Program-made: the position numbers and the translations under genes
Part shown: positions 63,195-64,000 of the stretch, piece by piece
How positions within the stretch are numbered: position 1 is the first letter of the stretch
Layout of the letters: each line of letters starts with the position of its first letter
Notes under the pieces: model-generated
Database searches by the model: none
Seen by the model: only the letters and a program-made list of their open reading frames with translations
What the model was told of the DNA's origin: nothing
NCBI RefSeq assembly: GCF_950295315.1
Contig: NC_080168.1
Coordinates: 1,683,573-1,747,572, forward strand
Source of the DNA: Erinaceus europaeus
Taxonomy: Eukaryota; Chordata; Mammalia; Eulipotyphla; Erinaceidae
Direction of reading: 5' to 3'
Length of the DNA: 64,000 nucleotides

Positions 63195-64000
63195 ACAGTT
63201 AATACAGTTGTCGGTCCATGTGTAAAATTTCATTTTTCTGCAAAGACTCTTGCCCCCAGCCTAGGTCCTTCTCCACCACCAGGCACCAGGACCTGAACAC
63301 TCTTCCTTAGGAGAGTCCTTTACTTTGGTGCAGGATGCCAAACGCAGTCCAAGTTCTGCTCTGTGTTTCCCCTTCTGTTGTTATTTCTCCACTTCTGTCC
63401 ATGAGTGAGGTCATCCATATTCATCCTTTTTTTTCTTCCTTTCTCTCTCTTTTTTTTTACCTTTAAAAAAAATTTTTAGTATTTATTTTCCCTTTTGTTG
63501 CTCTTGTTGTTTTATTGTTGTAGTTATTAATGTCATTGTAGTTGGATAGGACAGAGAGAAATGGAGAGAGTGGTGAAGACAGAGAGGGGGAGAGAAAGAC
63601 ACCTGCAGATCTGCTTCACCACCTGTGAAGCGACTCCCCTGCAGGTGGGGAGCCGGGGGCTCGAACCGGGATCTTTATGCAGGTCCTTGCCATCCTTTTC
63701 TTTCTGACTGATCTCACTTAACATGATTCCTTCAAACTCTAAGATGAGATGAGGAAAGTTACCTCATTATTTTTCACAGTTGAGTAGTATTCCATTGTGT
63801 ATCTAGACCACAGCTGTCTCAGCCACTCATCTGCTGTTGGACTCCGGGGTTGCTCCCAGGTTGTGGCTGTTACAGAGTGTGTTGCTATGAACACAGGTGA
63901 CACAGATCTCTCTGGATGGGTGTGGTTGGTGCCTTAGGCTCTATCCCCAGGAGAGGAATTGCAGGGGCACAGGGCAGGTCCACTTCTGGCCTTCTGAGAG
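63195..64000 (-). mobile_element. L1 3' UTR fragment (reverse), interrupted by a SINE
   Basis: The plus strand reads GAGTAGTATTCCATTGTGTA, GTTGCTATGAACACAGGTGA and CCCCAGGAGAGGAATTGCAG, all typical of the reversed L1 3' region. The element covers about 63195-63440 and 63690-64000 and runs off the window. Confidence 0.8.
63470..63690 (-). repeat. SINE, type 1 (reverse) inside the L1
   Basis: A reverse copy lacking its head: it stops at CTTTATGCAGGTCCTTGC and the L1 resumes, so it is 5'-truncated. Confidence 0.88.

Noticed and set aside
62617..64000. Search for the third D2HGDH coding exon
   Set aside because: No match to the expected NPQGGNTGMVGGSVP region; the stretch ends in L1 and SINE.

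Overview
The window is placental-mammal nuclear DNA. It is AT-moderate in introns, has four CpG-island promoters, and is packed with tRNA-derived SINEs of four recognisable types. The commonest type starts near GGGAGTCGGGCGGTAGCGCA and ends in an AAC/AAT-rich tail followed by CAAGGGCAACAAAAGGGAAT. These elements match what I know of hedgehog (Erinaceidae) SINEs, so a hedgehog such as Erinaceus is the likely source. That is inference from repeat style, not a database result.

Five protein-coding genes can be read exon by exon from the sequence and remembered human orthologues. In order they are THAP4 (minus, first two coding exons), ATG4B (plus, complete, 13 coding exons, 399 aa), DTYMK (minus, complete, 5 exons, 211 aa), ING5 (plus, complete, 8 exons, 240 aa) and D2HGDH (plus, first two coding exons). 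This order and orientation match human 2q37.3.

Layout: 1-7405 is THAP4 intron 2, rich in SINEs. 7406-10150 holds THAP4 coding exons 2 and 1. 10151-10786 is a CpG-island head-to-head promoter shared by THAP4 and ATG4B. 10797-24346 is ATG4B intron 1, which carries a 0.6 kb C-rich minisatellite and a 7.7 kb almost adenine-free minisatellite with higher-order repeats. 24347-36180 holds the rest of ATG4B. ATG4B and DTYMK converge tail to tail across about 1.9 kb (36180-38030). DTYMK runs to its CpG-island promoter at 44.4-45.0 kb. 45.1-48.6 kb is a dense SINE cluster. ING5 occupies 49.1-59.9 kb. The D2HGDH promoter and untranslated exon lie at 60.5-60.7 kb, followed by two intron-1 minisatellites, coding exons at 62.0-62.6 kb, and an L1 fragment split by a SINE at the right end.

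The genes do not form one pathway. They cover a THAP zinc-finger protein, autophagy protease, dTMP kinase, chromatin reader and mitochondrial D-2-hydroxyglutarate dehydrogenase, and are linked only by conserved synteny. I found no sign of a new enzymatic or defence system. The most unusual items are non-coding: the 7.7 kb array resembling an immunoglobulin switch region in pentamer content; independently triplicated CCAAT-box modules in two promoters (39 bp and 42 bp periods); a minisatellite with seven CACGTG E-boxes in D2HGDH intron 1; and a GC-AG intron in ING5.
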